From Lysobacteraceae bacterium SCN 69-320 (GTDB taxonomy: Bacteria; Pseudomonadota; Gammaproteobacteria; Xanthomonadales; Rhodanobacteraceae), in contig MEFP01000018.1 in assembly GCA_001725155.1 (NCBI GenBank), forward strand, positions 1 through 64,000: a stretch of 64,000 nucleotides of DNA, written 5' to 3'. The notes beneath the pieces are model-generated. The model did not search any database. It was not told the origin of the DNA and saw nothing but the letters and a program-made list of their open reading frames with translations. Of the stretch, positions 1-7,745 are shown piece by piece (the stretch's first letter is position 1; each line of letters opens with the position of its first letter). The translations under genes were made by a program, and so were the position numbers.

Positions 1-1206
1 ACGTTGACGAAGACGGCGAGCGCGAGCCCGTGGACCGTGGGCGTGGCGGCGAGCTACACCCTGCAGCTGACCAACAGCGGCAATGCGGCGACGACGGCAT
101 CGGCGACGATCAGCGACACGATCCCGACCGGGCTGACGCTCGGCACCCTGCCGGCCGGCTGTACGGCCGCAGGCCAGACCGTGACCTGCACGGTCGCGAC
201 GGGGTTGGCCGCCGGCGCCAGCACCAGCTTCGTGATTCCGGTGACGCCGACGGCGGCCGCAACGCCGGGCGTGACGAACACGGCGACGGCCTCCGGTGGC
301 GGGGACTCCACCTGCCCTGCCGCGGCGCACTGCTCGAGCAGCGTGTCGACCAGTATCGGCGCCCCCGAAGTTTCGGTGGCCAAGTCGTCCGTGCCGCCGA
401 GTGGGTCGCCGGTCGCTCCGGGCGACACGATTGCGTACAGCGTGCAGGTCGACGTGACCGGCGCGGCGCTGACGCAGACGTTCGAGCTGACCGACACGCT
501 GGATGCGCAACTGACGCTCATCTCGGTGACGAACGGGGCCTTTACCTGCAGCGCGGGCGCTCCGCTGGTGTGCAGCCTGCCTGCTGCTACGCCGCCCGGC
601 AGCTATACGCTGTCGTACATGGCCCAGGTCGCCGCATCGGCGGTGGGGGCGGTCGGCAACGTCGTCGCGGTGAGCGGCAGCGGCGGCGACCCGGCGCCAG
701 TGTGCCTGCCGTGCTCCACCAGCCATCCGATGGGCGCTGCCGATCTGCAGATCGCCAAGTCCGTCGATGTCATCAGTCCGGTCGCCGGTTCCGTCGTCAC
801 GTTCACGCTGGCGCTGCGCAACAACGGTCCGGATGCCGCCACCGGCGTCGTCGTGACGGACGCGCTGCCATCGGGCTTCACCTTCGTCGCGGCGACGGCC
901 ACTCAGGGGGCCTATGCGCCGCCGCTCTGGAGCGTGGGAACGCTCGCTTCGGGAGCGACGGCCTCGCTGCAGATCCAGGCGCGCGTCAACCCGGCGGGCG
1001 ACTACCGCAACGTCGCGAACGTGACCGCGCATCAGACCGACCCGGTTCCCGGCAACAACCTGGATCAGGTGACGCTGACCCCGCGCGGCGAGTTGAGAGT
1101 GGCGCCGGTGCCGGGGACCAGTGTCTGGTCGCTGGCCTGGCTGTTGCTGTTGCTGTCGCTGCTGGCCTGCGGCCATCTGCGGCGGCGCGGGAGCGCCGGG
1201 TCATGA
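1..1206 (+). CDS. DUF11-repeat surface protein with IPTL-like C-terminal anchor (5' end cut off)
   Basis: The reading frame is open from the first base, so the N-terminus lies outside the window. About 400 residues remain. They hold three successive beta-sandwich repeats of the DUF11 type (roughly residues 1-118, 120-240 and 245-350), recognisable by phrases such as LTNSGNAAT, LRNNGPDAATGVVVTDALP and VTAHQTDPVPGNN. The C-terminus has a VPGTSVWS stretch, a Leu/Ala-rich membrane segment and then an RRR cluster. This is the layout of the IPTL-CTERM sorting signal, handled by an exosortase in other bacteria. A cell-surface or adhesive role is likely for the family, but no ligand can be inferred. 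A 414-bp non-coding stretch follows. Confidence 0.75.
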   Translation, partial: TLTKTASASPWTVGVAASYTLQLTNSGNAATTASATISDTIPTGLTLGTLPAGCTAAGQTVTCTVATGLAAGASTSFVIPVTPTAAATPGVTNTATASGGGDSTCPAAAHCSSSVSTSIGAPEVSVAKSSVPPSGSPVAPGDTIAYSVQVDVTGAALTQTFELTDTLDAQLTLISVTNGAFTCSAGAPLVCSLPAATPPGSYTLSYMAQVAASAVGAVGNVVAVSGSGGDPAPVCLPCSTSHPMGAADLQIAKSVDVISPVAGSVVTFTLALRNNGPDAATGVVVTDALPSGFTFVAATATQGAYAPPLWSVGTLASGATASLQIQARVNPAGDYRNVANVTAHQTDPVPGNNLDQVTLTPRGELRVAPVPGTSVWSLAWLLLLLSLLACGHLRRRGSAGS

Positions 1207-1620
1207 AACGGCCAGGAAATTCCGGGGCATTCGCTCGGAGATGATGAGAAGCGCCGCGAGGAGACGCTGTGGCGCTATGAGGTGACGTACCGACGCCCTG
1301 GCAAGCTGTCGAGAAACAGCCTGCCAGGGCGATCCCGACAGGGACCGCACGGGAGCCGATCGCGTCCCGATGGATTCTCCGCAAACCTGCGCGAACTCGG
1401 CTTGCGCCGTTCGAACGGGAAACGGGCCAGGGTCCGTTTCCCGACCTCCTGCCGGAGGGGACGAAAGCTCGTCGGGTAGCCCGTGCCGTCTGGCCACGGC
1501 AAGCGGTTGGCCGAGCACAGCCTCGTGTCTGCTGCTGCGGGCCCCGCGGCCGATGCGTCTGCCGCACGGCCGCCTTCGGATTGCCTGTGGCCGGGTCTGC
1601 CGGAGCCCCGGACCAACCCC
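1207..1620. other. Non-coding interval with a long hairpin
   Basis: These 414 bases between the convergent DUF11 gene and the gene at 1621-2202 contain no credible gene. Short open frames exist on both strands but have no ribosome site and no recognisable protein character. The only clear structure is the hairpin at 1295-1330. A smaller inverted repeat, ACGA/TCGT, lies near 1460. Confidence 0.6.
1295..1330. terminator. 15-bp stem hairpin, possible bidirectional terminator or REP-like element
   Basis: The left arm GCCCTGGCAAGCTGT (1295-1309) and right arm ACAGCCTGCCAGGGC (1316-1330) pair at 14 of 15 positions around a 6-nt CGAGAA loop. It sits between convergent genes, as expected for a shared terminator. 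No T-run follows on either strand, so a factor-independent terminator of the standard kind is not proven and a REP-like repeat is possible. Confidence 0.45.
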
Positions 1621-2202
1621 TCAGGCCGTGCGATAGGCCGCATGGCGGTAGTACTTGGGCCGCCGGTCCAACCGGATATGCAGCCACGCCACGCCGAGGC
1701 CGGCCGTGCTGATCCAGAGCGGATGTTCGCCGCGATACGTGGCGGCGGTTTCGCCGAGGGCTTTCCAGAGCGCGTCGATCTGCGCGTCTTCGGCCGTGGC
1801 CAGGAAACGCGCGAGATGCGAATAGTCGGTATAGGCCGCTGTCGGGCAGGGCGCGATCAGTGCGGCGTCGCGGCCGGGATTGTCGAACACGACGACGGGC
1901 TTGCGTAGACGGAAATGGGCCGCGAACGGCATCGGGTCGGCGGCAGAGTCGATCAGCCCGGGACTGTCCACGAAGACGCATTCGAACGGACGCCGCACCG
2001 TTCGCGGCATCAGCGGCGGACATTCCCAGCAATAGGCGGCGAAGCCCGCTTCGCGCAGGCAGTGTGTCCAGAACGCGCGGAACGCCGCGTCGTTGCGCCA
2101 GAGCGCGATGACGTCGGCGAAGGTCAGCGCGTTCCGGTTCGCGCGTGCAAGCGAGCAGCGCACGATGCCGCGGTCGGACGCGGTCTTCTGGCAAACGAAC
2201 AT
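1621..2202 (-). CDS. Conserved hypothetical protein (possibly DUF6940-like)
   Basis: A 193-residue soluble protein starting with ATG behind a good GGAG site 6 nt upstream. It has no signal peptide or membrane segment. It is rich in aromatic residues, with Trp/Cys motifs such as AFWTHCLREAGFAAYCWECPP, FVDSPGLID and YRHAAY. This resembles a small uncharacterised bacterial family I recall as DUF6940, but that assignment is from memory and weak. It lies downstream of rsmA on the same strand with a 119-bp gap, so it may be read with LysR and rsmA. No function can be given. Confidence 0.6.
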   Translation of the reverse strand: MFVCQKTASDRGIVRCSLARANRNALTFADVIALWRNDAAFRAFWTHCLREAGFAAYCWECPPLMPRTVRRPFECVFVDSPGLIDSAADPMPFAAHFRLRKPVVVFDNPGRDAALIAPCPTAAYTDYSHLARFLATAEDAQIDALWKALGETAATYRGEHPLWISTAGLGVAWLHIRLDRRPKYYRHAAYRTA

Positions 2203-2321
2203 CGTCGGCTCCTGCAGTTGTCCGGTCCGTGCATCGGCGCGCAGGCCGGCGGCGAGGGTCTGAGAACCCGGCCGGCCGGTTGCAGTTCCGCCGATGGGGT
2301 GCCCGGTTGCCGGCTGCCGCG

Positions 2322-3173
2322 TCAGCCGGCTCCGCCGTCGGCGGCTTCCGCGGCGATGACCTTCGCGATCGCGACGAACTGCAGTGGTTCCAGCTGCTCG
2401 GCGCGCGCGCGCGGGTCGACGCCGGCCGTTTCGATCTGCGCCGCGGTCGCCACGCCGTGCAGCGCATTGGACAGGGTCTTGCGGCGCTGGCCGAAGGCGT
2501 GCCGCACGACGCGCTCGACGAGCGCCCGGTCGGCATCGTGGCGGCGCGCGGCCGGCAGCGGCGTCAGGCGCACGACCGCAGAGTCGACCTTCGGCGGCGG
2601 GTTGAATGCGCCCGGCGGCACCTTGATGAGCGGCTCGACCGTGCAGTACAGCTGCAGCATCACGCTCAGCCGGCCGTAGACCTTGCTGCCCGGTGCCGCG
2701 GCCATGCGGTCGACGACTTCCTTCTGCAGCATGAAGTGCATGTCGACGATGGACTCGGCATGGTCCAGGCAGTGGAACAGGATCGGGCTGGAAATGTTGT
2801 ACGGCAGATTGCCGACGAGGCGCAGCGTCGTGCCGGCAGCCAGCGCCGTGAAGTCCACGGTCAGCACGTCGGCATGGACGACATCGAGTTCGCCGATGCC
2901 TTCGGCCGCGGCGCGGATGCGCGGAATCAGATCGCGGTCGAGCTCGATCACGGTCAGACGGCCATGTTCGCGCAGCAGCGGCAGGGTGATCGCGCCTTCG
3001 CCGGGACCGATCTCGACGAGACGGTCGCCGGGCTTCGGCGCGATCGCCTGCACGATGCGCCGGATCAGGCCCGGGTCGTGCAGGAAGTGTTGTCCAAATT
3101 GTTTTTTGTGTACATGGCGGTCCGGCGTCGCGACAGCGGCGTCGGTGGCATTGGCAGGCGGGTAGCGCTTCAA
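2322..3173 (-). CDS. rsmA: 16S rRNA dimethyladenosine transferase RsmA (KsgA)
   Basis: RsmA adds two methyl groups to each of two adjacent adenines (A1518 and A1519 in E. coli numbering) in the 3' hairpin of 16S rRNA, using S-adenosylmethionine, late in 30S assembly. The 283-residue product has the family start KKQFGQHFL (residues 23-31), SAM motif I VEIGPGEG (53-60) and the catalytic motif NLPYN (122-126), followed by the small C-terminal helical domain. The ATG at 3173 overlaps the stop of the upstream LysR gene by 4 nt (ATGA), so translation is probably coupled. A later GTG in front of the HKKQ stretch would give the more usual length of about 263. In relatives rsmA usually follows pdxA directly; here a LysR gene and a divergent transporter gene lie between. 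Confidence 0.93.
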   Translation of the reverse strand: MKRYPPANATDAAVATPDRHVHKKQFGQHFLHDPGLIRRIVQAIAPKPGDRLVEIGPGEGAITLPLLREHGRLTVIELDRDLIPRIRAAAEGIGELDVVHADVLTVDFTALAAGTTLRLVGNLPYNISSPILFHCLDHAESIVDMHFMLQKEVVDRMAAAPGSKVYGRLSVMLQLYCTVEPLIKVPPGAFNPPPKVDSAVVRLTPLPAARRHDADRALVERVVRHAFGQRRKTLSNALHGVATAAQIETAGVDPRARAEQLEPLQFVAIAKVIAAEAADGGAG

Positions 3174-4099
3174 GCGGGAGCCTCGGGCGGCGGTGCGAGC
3201 GGCGAGGAATTCGCCAGCTCTTCGATCAGCCAGGCGCGGAACTGCTGCACCGAGGGCTTCTCGACATGGGATTCGGGACAGACCAGATAGTACGCGTAGT
3301 GGGCCGGCACGCGCAGCGCGAACGGTGCGATCAGCTCACCGCTGGCCAGGCGGCCGCCGACCAGCGAACTGCGTGCGAGCACCACGCCCTGGCCCTGGGC
3401 TGCGGCGCGCAGGGCCAGTTCGGTGTCGTCGTAGACCGCGCCGCGGCGCGGCGGCGGTGCGTCCACGCCGGCGGCGGCGAACCAGCGCGTCCAGTCGTTC
3501 AGGCGCGTCTGCTGCTTGATCCGCACCAGCGGCAGCTCGAGCAGCTGTGAGGGATGCTTGAGCTTGCGCCGGGTCAGGCGCGGGCTCATGACCGGGAACA
3601 GCTCGTCGTCGAGCAGCTTCTCGCAGCGCAGTCCGGGCCAGGGACCGTTGCCCCAGCGGATCGCCACGTCGACGCCGTCGTTACGGAAATCGGCCAGGTT
3701 GATGCTGCTCTGCAGATTGAACTCGATGTCGGGATGGCGCGCGAGGAAACCGCCGAGCCGACCGACCAGCCAGGCCGCGGCGAACGAGGGCAGCACGCTC
3801 AGGGTCAGCACATTGCCGGCGGCACGTTCACGCACGCGCGTTACTGTCGAGGCGAGCTGGTCCAGCGTTTCGCGCACGCCGGCGGCGAGTTGCTGGCCGG
3901 CGTCGGTCAGCCAGGTCTTCCGGCCGCTGCGCTCGAACAGCTTGAGGCCGAGCTCGTCTTCGAGCGCCTTGATCTGCAGGCTCACGGCGCCGTGAGTCAG
4001 GTGCAGTTCCTCGGCCGCGCGTGTCCAGTTCAGGTGGCGTGCGGCGCATTCGAAGATGCGCAGGGTGCGCAGGGCGGGCAGGTGTTGCCAGGCGCGCAT
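3170..4099 (-). CDS. LysR-family transcriptional regulator, GcvA-like
   Basis: A 309-residue DNA-binding regulator. Residues 5-65 form the LysR winged helix-turn-helix (RAAEELHLTHGAVSLQIKAL, then LGLKLFERSGR). Residues 95-295 form the periplasmic-binding-protein-like effector domain. The AVSLQIKALE wording and the substrate-domain phrase WGNGPWPGLRCEKLL are typical of the GcvA/amino-acid-metabolism subgroup. The gene is divergent from the EamA transporter at 4227, and LysR regulators commonly control the divergent neighbour. Its stop overlaps the rsmA start, so readthrough into rsmA is likely. The effector is unknown. Confidence 0.88.
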   Translation of the reverse strand: MRAWQHLPALRTLRIFECAARHLNWTRAAEELHLTHGAVSLQIKALEDELGLKLFERSGRKTWLTDAGQQLAAGVRETLDQLASTVTRVRERAAGNVLTLSVLPSFAAAWLVGRLGGFLARHPDIEFNLQSSINLADFRNDGVDVAIRWGNGPWPGLRCEKLLDDELFPVMSPRLTRRKLKHPSQLLELPLVRIKQQTRLNDWTRWFAAAGVDAPPPRRGAVYDDTELALRAAAQGQGVVLARSSLVGGRLASGELIAPFALRVPAHYAYYLVCPESHVEKPSVQQFRAWLIEELANSSPLAPPPEAPA

Positions 4100-4226
4100 T
4101 GTGAGTTTTCCTGACGATACCGCGCAGAAACTATCGCTTTTTCGGTGTCGCTTCCAGGCCTAGCATCGGCGGCCTACGGTGTTTGCCCCGCCTTGTCGGT
4201 GCGGCGCTGCTGCGGAGGATTTCACG
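4100..4226 (+). promoter_or_regulatory. Divergent promoter/operator interval between LysR gene and EamA gene
   Basis: This 127-bp interval separates the two divergent starts and must hold both promoters. A possible plus-strand -10 is TAGCAT at 4161-4166 with a weak TTTTTC -35 at 4138-4143 (17-bp spacing). The region is more AT-rich than its surroundings, as expected for a LysR-bound control site. The ribosome site of the EamA gene, CGGAGG, lies at 4213-4218. The promoter call is tentative. Confidence 0.35.
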
Positions 4227-5147
4227 ATGACTGCGGGATTGCTGGTGCGGATGCTGGTCCTGGCGATGATCTGGGGCGGATCGTTCTTGTTCATGCGTAT
4301 CGCCGTGCCCGAATTCGGCACGGGTTTCACCGCTGCCGGGCGCATCGCGCTGTCGGCGCTGGTGCTGTTCGCGTTCGTGCGCCTGCAGGGGCTGTCGCTG
4401 GACTGGCGCCGGCACTGGCGCGGCTATGCCTGGATCGGCGCGCTGAGCGCCGGCGTGCCGTTCGTGCTGTTCGCCTACATGGCACACCACCTGCCGGCCG
4501 GCTATTCGGCCGTGCTCAATGCGACGGTACCGCTGTTCGCCGTGCTGCTGGGCTGGTATCTGCAGCGCAGGCGGCCGACGCTGTCCAAGCTCGCCGGCGT
4601 GGTCGTCGGCCTGGCCGGCGTCGTGACGATCGCGCGCTTCGGCACGGTCACCCTGACCGCGGCGACGATGTTCGCATTCGTTGCCGGCCTGCTCGCCGCG
4701 GCGCTGTATGCGCTGGGCGCGGCCGAGCTCAAGCGCCTGTTCGGCGGCACCGATCCGGTCGTCACGGCCACCGGCAGTCAGATCGGCGCGGCCCTGCTGC
4801 TGTCGCCGCTGCTGTTCGGCAATCTGCCGACGCACCTGCCGCCGGTCGCGCCGGGCCTGGCCCTGGTCGCGCTGGGCCTGGTCTGTACGGCGCTGGCCTT
4901 CGTCGTCTATTTCCGCCTGCTGCGCGACGCCGGCCCCGAGCGTGCGACCACGGTGACCTTCCTCGTGCCGGTGTTCGCCCAGGTCTGGGGGGCGCTGTTC
5001 CTGCATGAGGCGATCACAGCGGCCATCGTCGTCGGCCTCGGGCTCGTGCTGCTTGCGGTCCTGCTCGTGTTCGAGAAGCTGCGCTGGCCGCGGCGGCGTG
5101 CGGCGCTTGCGGCGGCATTGGCGCCGTGCGCGGGTGGAGACAAGTGA
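4227..5147 (+). CDS. EamA/DMT-superfamily inner-membrane transporter
   Basis: A 306-residue polytopic protein of the drug/metabolite transporter superfamily. It contains two EamA repeats with about ten hydrophobic segments in total. The family opening MIWGGSFLFMRIAVPEFG is present, followed by the characteristic LNATVPLFAVLLGWYL and, in the second half, LVPVFAQVWGALFLHEAIT. The start at 4227 is preferred over an upstream in-frame ATG at 4179 because a CGGAGG site precedes it by 8 nt and the membrane segments begin there. It probably exports a small metabolite or amino acid. The divergent LysR gene is its likely regulator. It interrupts the usual pdxA-rsmA adjacency. Confidence 0.85.
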   Translation: MTAGLLVRMLVLAMIWGGSFLFMRIAVPEFGTGFTAAGRIALSALVLFAFVRLQGLSLDWRRHWRGYAWIGALSAGVPFVLFAYMAHHLPAGYSAVLNATVPLFAVLLGWYLQRRRPTLSKLAGVVVGLAGVVTIARFGTVTLTAATMFAFVAGLLAAALYALGAAELKRLFGGTDPVVTATGSQIGAALLLSPLLFGNLPTHLPPVAPGLALVALGLVCTALAFVVYFRLLRDAGPERATTVTFLVPVFAQVWGALFLHEAITAAIVVGLGLVLLAVLLVFEKLRWPRRRAALAAALAPCAGGDK

Positions 5148-5252
5148 CGATGCCTATTCCGCAGTATCTTTCGTGGATTGTGTTGCGTCGGTAGTGTTGC
5201 CGCCGCGACGTCGCGGTGAGCGCAGCGAATCGCAACATCGCGCTGCCGGGCT

Positions 5253-6233
5253 TCAGCGCTTCAGCGCGAGTTCCAAGGCCAGCCGCGTCGCCGCAAGCAG
5301 GCTGCCGGCATCGGCGCGGTTGCGGCCAGCCAGGTCCAGCGCCGTGCCGTGATCGACCGAAGTGCGGATGAACGGCAGGCCCAGGGTCAGATTGACCGCC
5401 TGGCCGAAGCCCAGGGCCTTGAGCACCGGCAGGCCCTGGTCGTGGTACATCGCGAGCACCGCGTCGGCCTCGGCGAGCGGGCCGGGCAGGAAAGCCGTAT
5501 CGGCCGGCAGCGGGCCGGTCAGCGCAAAGCCTTCGTCGCGCAGATCCGCGAGCAGCGGCGCGATGACGTCGATCTCCTCGCGACCGAGATGGCCGCCTTC
5601 GCCTGCATGTGGATTGAGCCCGAGCACGAGTATGCGCGGCTGCGCCAGCGCGAACCTGCGCTGCAGGTCGGCATGCACGATGCGCAAGGTCGTCTCGAGC
5701 TTCTCGCGCGTGATCGCCGCGGGCACGGCGGCCAGCGGCAGGTGCGTGGTCGCCAGCGCGACGCGCAGGTTGCCGGCGGCGAGCATCATGACGACGTCGG
5801 CGTTGGCGCGCAGCGCGAAGTATTCGGTATGGCCGGAGAACGGAATTCCGGCGTCGTTGATGATGCTCTTCTGCACCGGCGCGGTGACCACGGCGTCGAA
5901 CTCGCCGGCCATGCAGCCGTCGGATGCGCGCGCCAGGGTCGACAGCACGTAGCCCGCGTTGGCCCGGTCCAGCCGGCCGGGAACTACTGCGGCGGCGACT
6001 TCTTCCGGAACCAGGCGCAGGCTGCCCGGCATGCGCCGCCGCAGCGGCTGTCCGTCGTCCTCGATGAGGTCAAGACGCAGTCCGCGCGAGGCCGCGGCGG
6101 ACTGCAGCAGGTTCGCATCGCCGATCGCGATCAGATCGGCGGCGATGTCGCTGTGGGCCAGTTCGGCGACGAGCTCCGGTCCGATGCCGGCCGGTTCGCC
6201 GAGGGTGATGGCCAGGCGCGGCAGGGCGCTCAT
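5253..6233 (-). CDS. pdxA: 4-hydroxythreonine-4-phosphate dehydrogenase PdxA
   Basis: PdxA oxidises 4-phosphohydroxy-L-threonine with NAD in the deoxyxylulose-5-phosphate-dependent route to pyridoxal phosphate; the unstable product is used by PdxJ. The 326-residue product has the family opening ITLGEPAGIGPELV. The three metal-binding histidines known from E. coli PdxA are conserved at about H164 (TTHLPL), H209 (GLNPHAGEGG) and H264 (MYHDQG), and SGHTEYFA is also present. It lies 25 bp downstream of surA on the same strand, so the surA-pdxA linkage is kept. The 105-bp gap after its stop faces the convergent EamA gene. Confidence 0.95.
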   Translation of the reverse strand: MSALPRLAITLGEPAGIGPELVAELAHSDIAADLIAIGDANLLQSAAASRGLRLDLIEDDGQPLRRRMPGSLRLVPEEVAAAVVPGRLDRANAGYVLSTLARASDGCMAGEFDAVVTAPVQKSIINDAGIPFSGHTEYFALRANADVVMMLAAGNLRVALATTHLPLAAVPAAITREKLETTLRIVHADLQRRFALAQPRILVLGLNPHAGEGGHLGREEIDVIAPLLADLRDEGFALTGPLPADTAFLPGPLAEADAVLAMYHDQGLPVLKALGFGQAVNLTLGLPFIRTSVDHGTALDLAGRNRADAGSLLAATRLALELALKR

Positions 6234-6258
6234 GGAGTCTGCTCGCGCCGGCCCCGGC

Positions 6259-7629
6259 TCAACTGCCGGAAGTGGGCTCGCCCTTGCTGTCGTAGCCGGC
6301 CAGGCGGTACTCGATATAGGCCTCCGCCTTGAGCTGGCGCAGCATGTTGTCGAATTCGTCCTCGGCCTTGCGCTGCTGGATCGCCTCGTGCGCCTGGGTG
6401 CGGCGCGCCTCTTCGGTGCGGTCGAGTTCGCGCATGCCCAGGCGCTTGACGAAATGCAGGCCGGCGTTGCTGCGGAAGGTCTGGCTGATCTCGCCGTCCT
6501 TGAGGTTGGAGATCACTTCGCCGACCTGCGCGCCGTAGGTGTCGATCGGGAACCAGCCCATGTCGCCGCCGGCATTCGCGCTGGTCGCGTCGTCGGAATT
6601 GGACTTGGCCAGCGTGGCGAAATCTTCGCCGGCCTCGATGCGGCGGCGCAGGTCGTCGATCTTCTTCTGCGCGTCGGCTTCGCTGACCAGTTCGTTGATC
6701 TTGACCATCATGTGCTGGGCATGGAACTCGGTGACGAGCTGCTTGCCCTGAGCGCGCTGCTCGACGAGCTTCAGGATGTGGAAGCCGCTCGGACCGCGCA
6801 CGGCCGGCGAGACCTGTCCCGGGCTCATGCCCTGCAGCAGGTCGGCGAACATTTCCGGCACCTGGTCGTAGCGGCGCCAGCCCAGGTCGCCGCCGTCGAG
6901 CGCTTCCTGGGCATCGGAGGAGCGGATGGCAACCGCGGCGAAGTCGGCGCCCGGTGCGGAGGCTTCACGCTGCACGCGGTCGGCCTTCTCGCGTGCGGCC
7001 TGGATCTGTTCGGCGCTGGCGCCGTCGGGCACACCGACGAGGATGTGAGCCAGATGCACTTCGCCGGATTTCAGGCTGTTGCCGGCCAGCATGATGTCGA
7101 CTTCGGCATCGCTGACCTGGGTCGACTGGGCGACGCGCTGGCGCAGACGCTGGGTGATCAGCTCATCATGCAGATTGCGGCGGAATTCCTCGTAGCTCAG
7201 GCCGTCGCGGGCGATCGCCGCGCGCAGCTGGTCCACGTCCATCTTGTTGGTGCGGGCGATGTTGGCGACGGCCTGGTCGATTTCCACGTCGCCGATGCGC
7301 ACGCCGCTCTGGCTGGCCTTGGCCACCTGCAGGCGGGTAATGATCAGGCGGTCGAGCACCTGACGTTCGAGCACCGGACGCGGCGGCAACTGCTGCGGGT
7401 TGCGCCGGTACTGGGCCAGGATCTGGCCGACCGCGCGGTTCAGCTCGCTCTTGAGCACGACGTCCTCGTCGACGATGGCGACGATGCGGTCGAGGGTGCC
7501 GTCATCCGGTGCGGCGGCCTGGGCGGCTTGCTGCTGCTCGGGCTGAGGGGTCAGGAACTGGGCCTGCGACGGCGCGGCGGCCGTGAACAGGGTGGTCAGC
7601 AGGACAAACGCAGGCGCAAGCTTGTTCAT
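6259..7629 (-). CDS. surA: Periplasmic chaperone / peptidyl-prolyl isomerase SurA
   Basis: SurA escorts unfolded outer-membrane proteins, LptD among them, across the periplasm to the BAM complex. The 456-residue product has a Sec signal peptide (about residues 1-24, ending in SQA), a SurA N-terminal chaperone domain starting with LDRIVAIVDEDVVLKSEL, and two parvulin (PPIC) domains recognised by HLAHILVGVPDG plus GGDLGWRR, and by FHAQHMMVKI plus GGDMGWFP. The frame stays open further upstream, but the ATG at 7629 followed directly by the signal peptide is the convincing start. Gene order lptD-surA-pdxA matches other Gammaproteobacteria. Confidence 0.95.
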   Translation of the reverse strand: MNKLAPAFVLLTTLFTAAAPSQAQFLTPQPEQQQAAQAAAPDDGTLDRIVAIVDEDVVLKSELNRAVGQILAQYRRNPQQLPPRPVLERQVLDRLIITRLQVAKASQSGVRIGDVEIDQAVANIARTNKMDVDQLRAAIARDGLSYEEFRRNLHDELITQRLRQRVAQSTQVSDAEVDIMLAGNSLKSGEVHLAHILVGVPDGASAEQIQAAREKADRVQREASAPGADFAAVAIRSSDAQEALDGGDLGWRRYDQVPEMFADLLQGMSPGQVSPAVRGPSGFHILKLVEQRAQGKQLVTEFHAQHMMVKINELVSEADAQKKIDDLRRRIEAGEDFATLAKSNSDDATSANAGGDMGWFPIDTYGAQVGEVISNLKDGEISQTFRSNAGLHFVKRLGMRELDRTEEARRTQAHEAIQQRKAEDEFDNMLRQLKAEAYIEYRLAGYDSKGEPTSGS

Positions 7630-7745
7630 CGCAGGTCCGTGTAGAGCTTGGAAATTTCCGCGGGCCGGGCCGGCCTGCGGACGGGGCGACGAGTGTGCAC
7701 GCCGCCCCGGACTGGTGCCTGAACGTGCAGGCACCGGTACGGTCG

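Noticed and set aside
4145-5008. Alternative frames overlapping the EamA gene
   Set aside because: Their products are Arg/Ala-rich without membrane segments, whereas the chosen frame encodes the ten-helix transporter.
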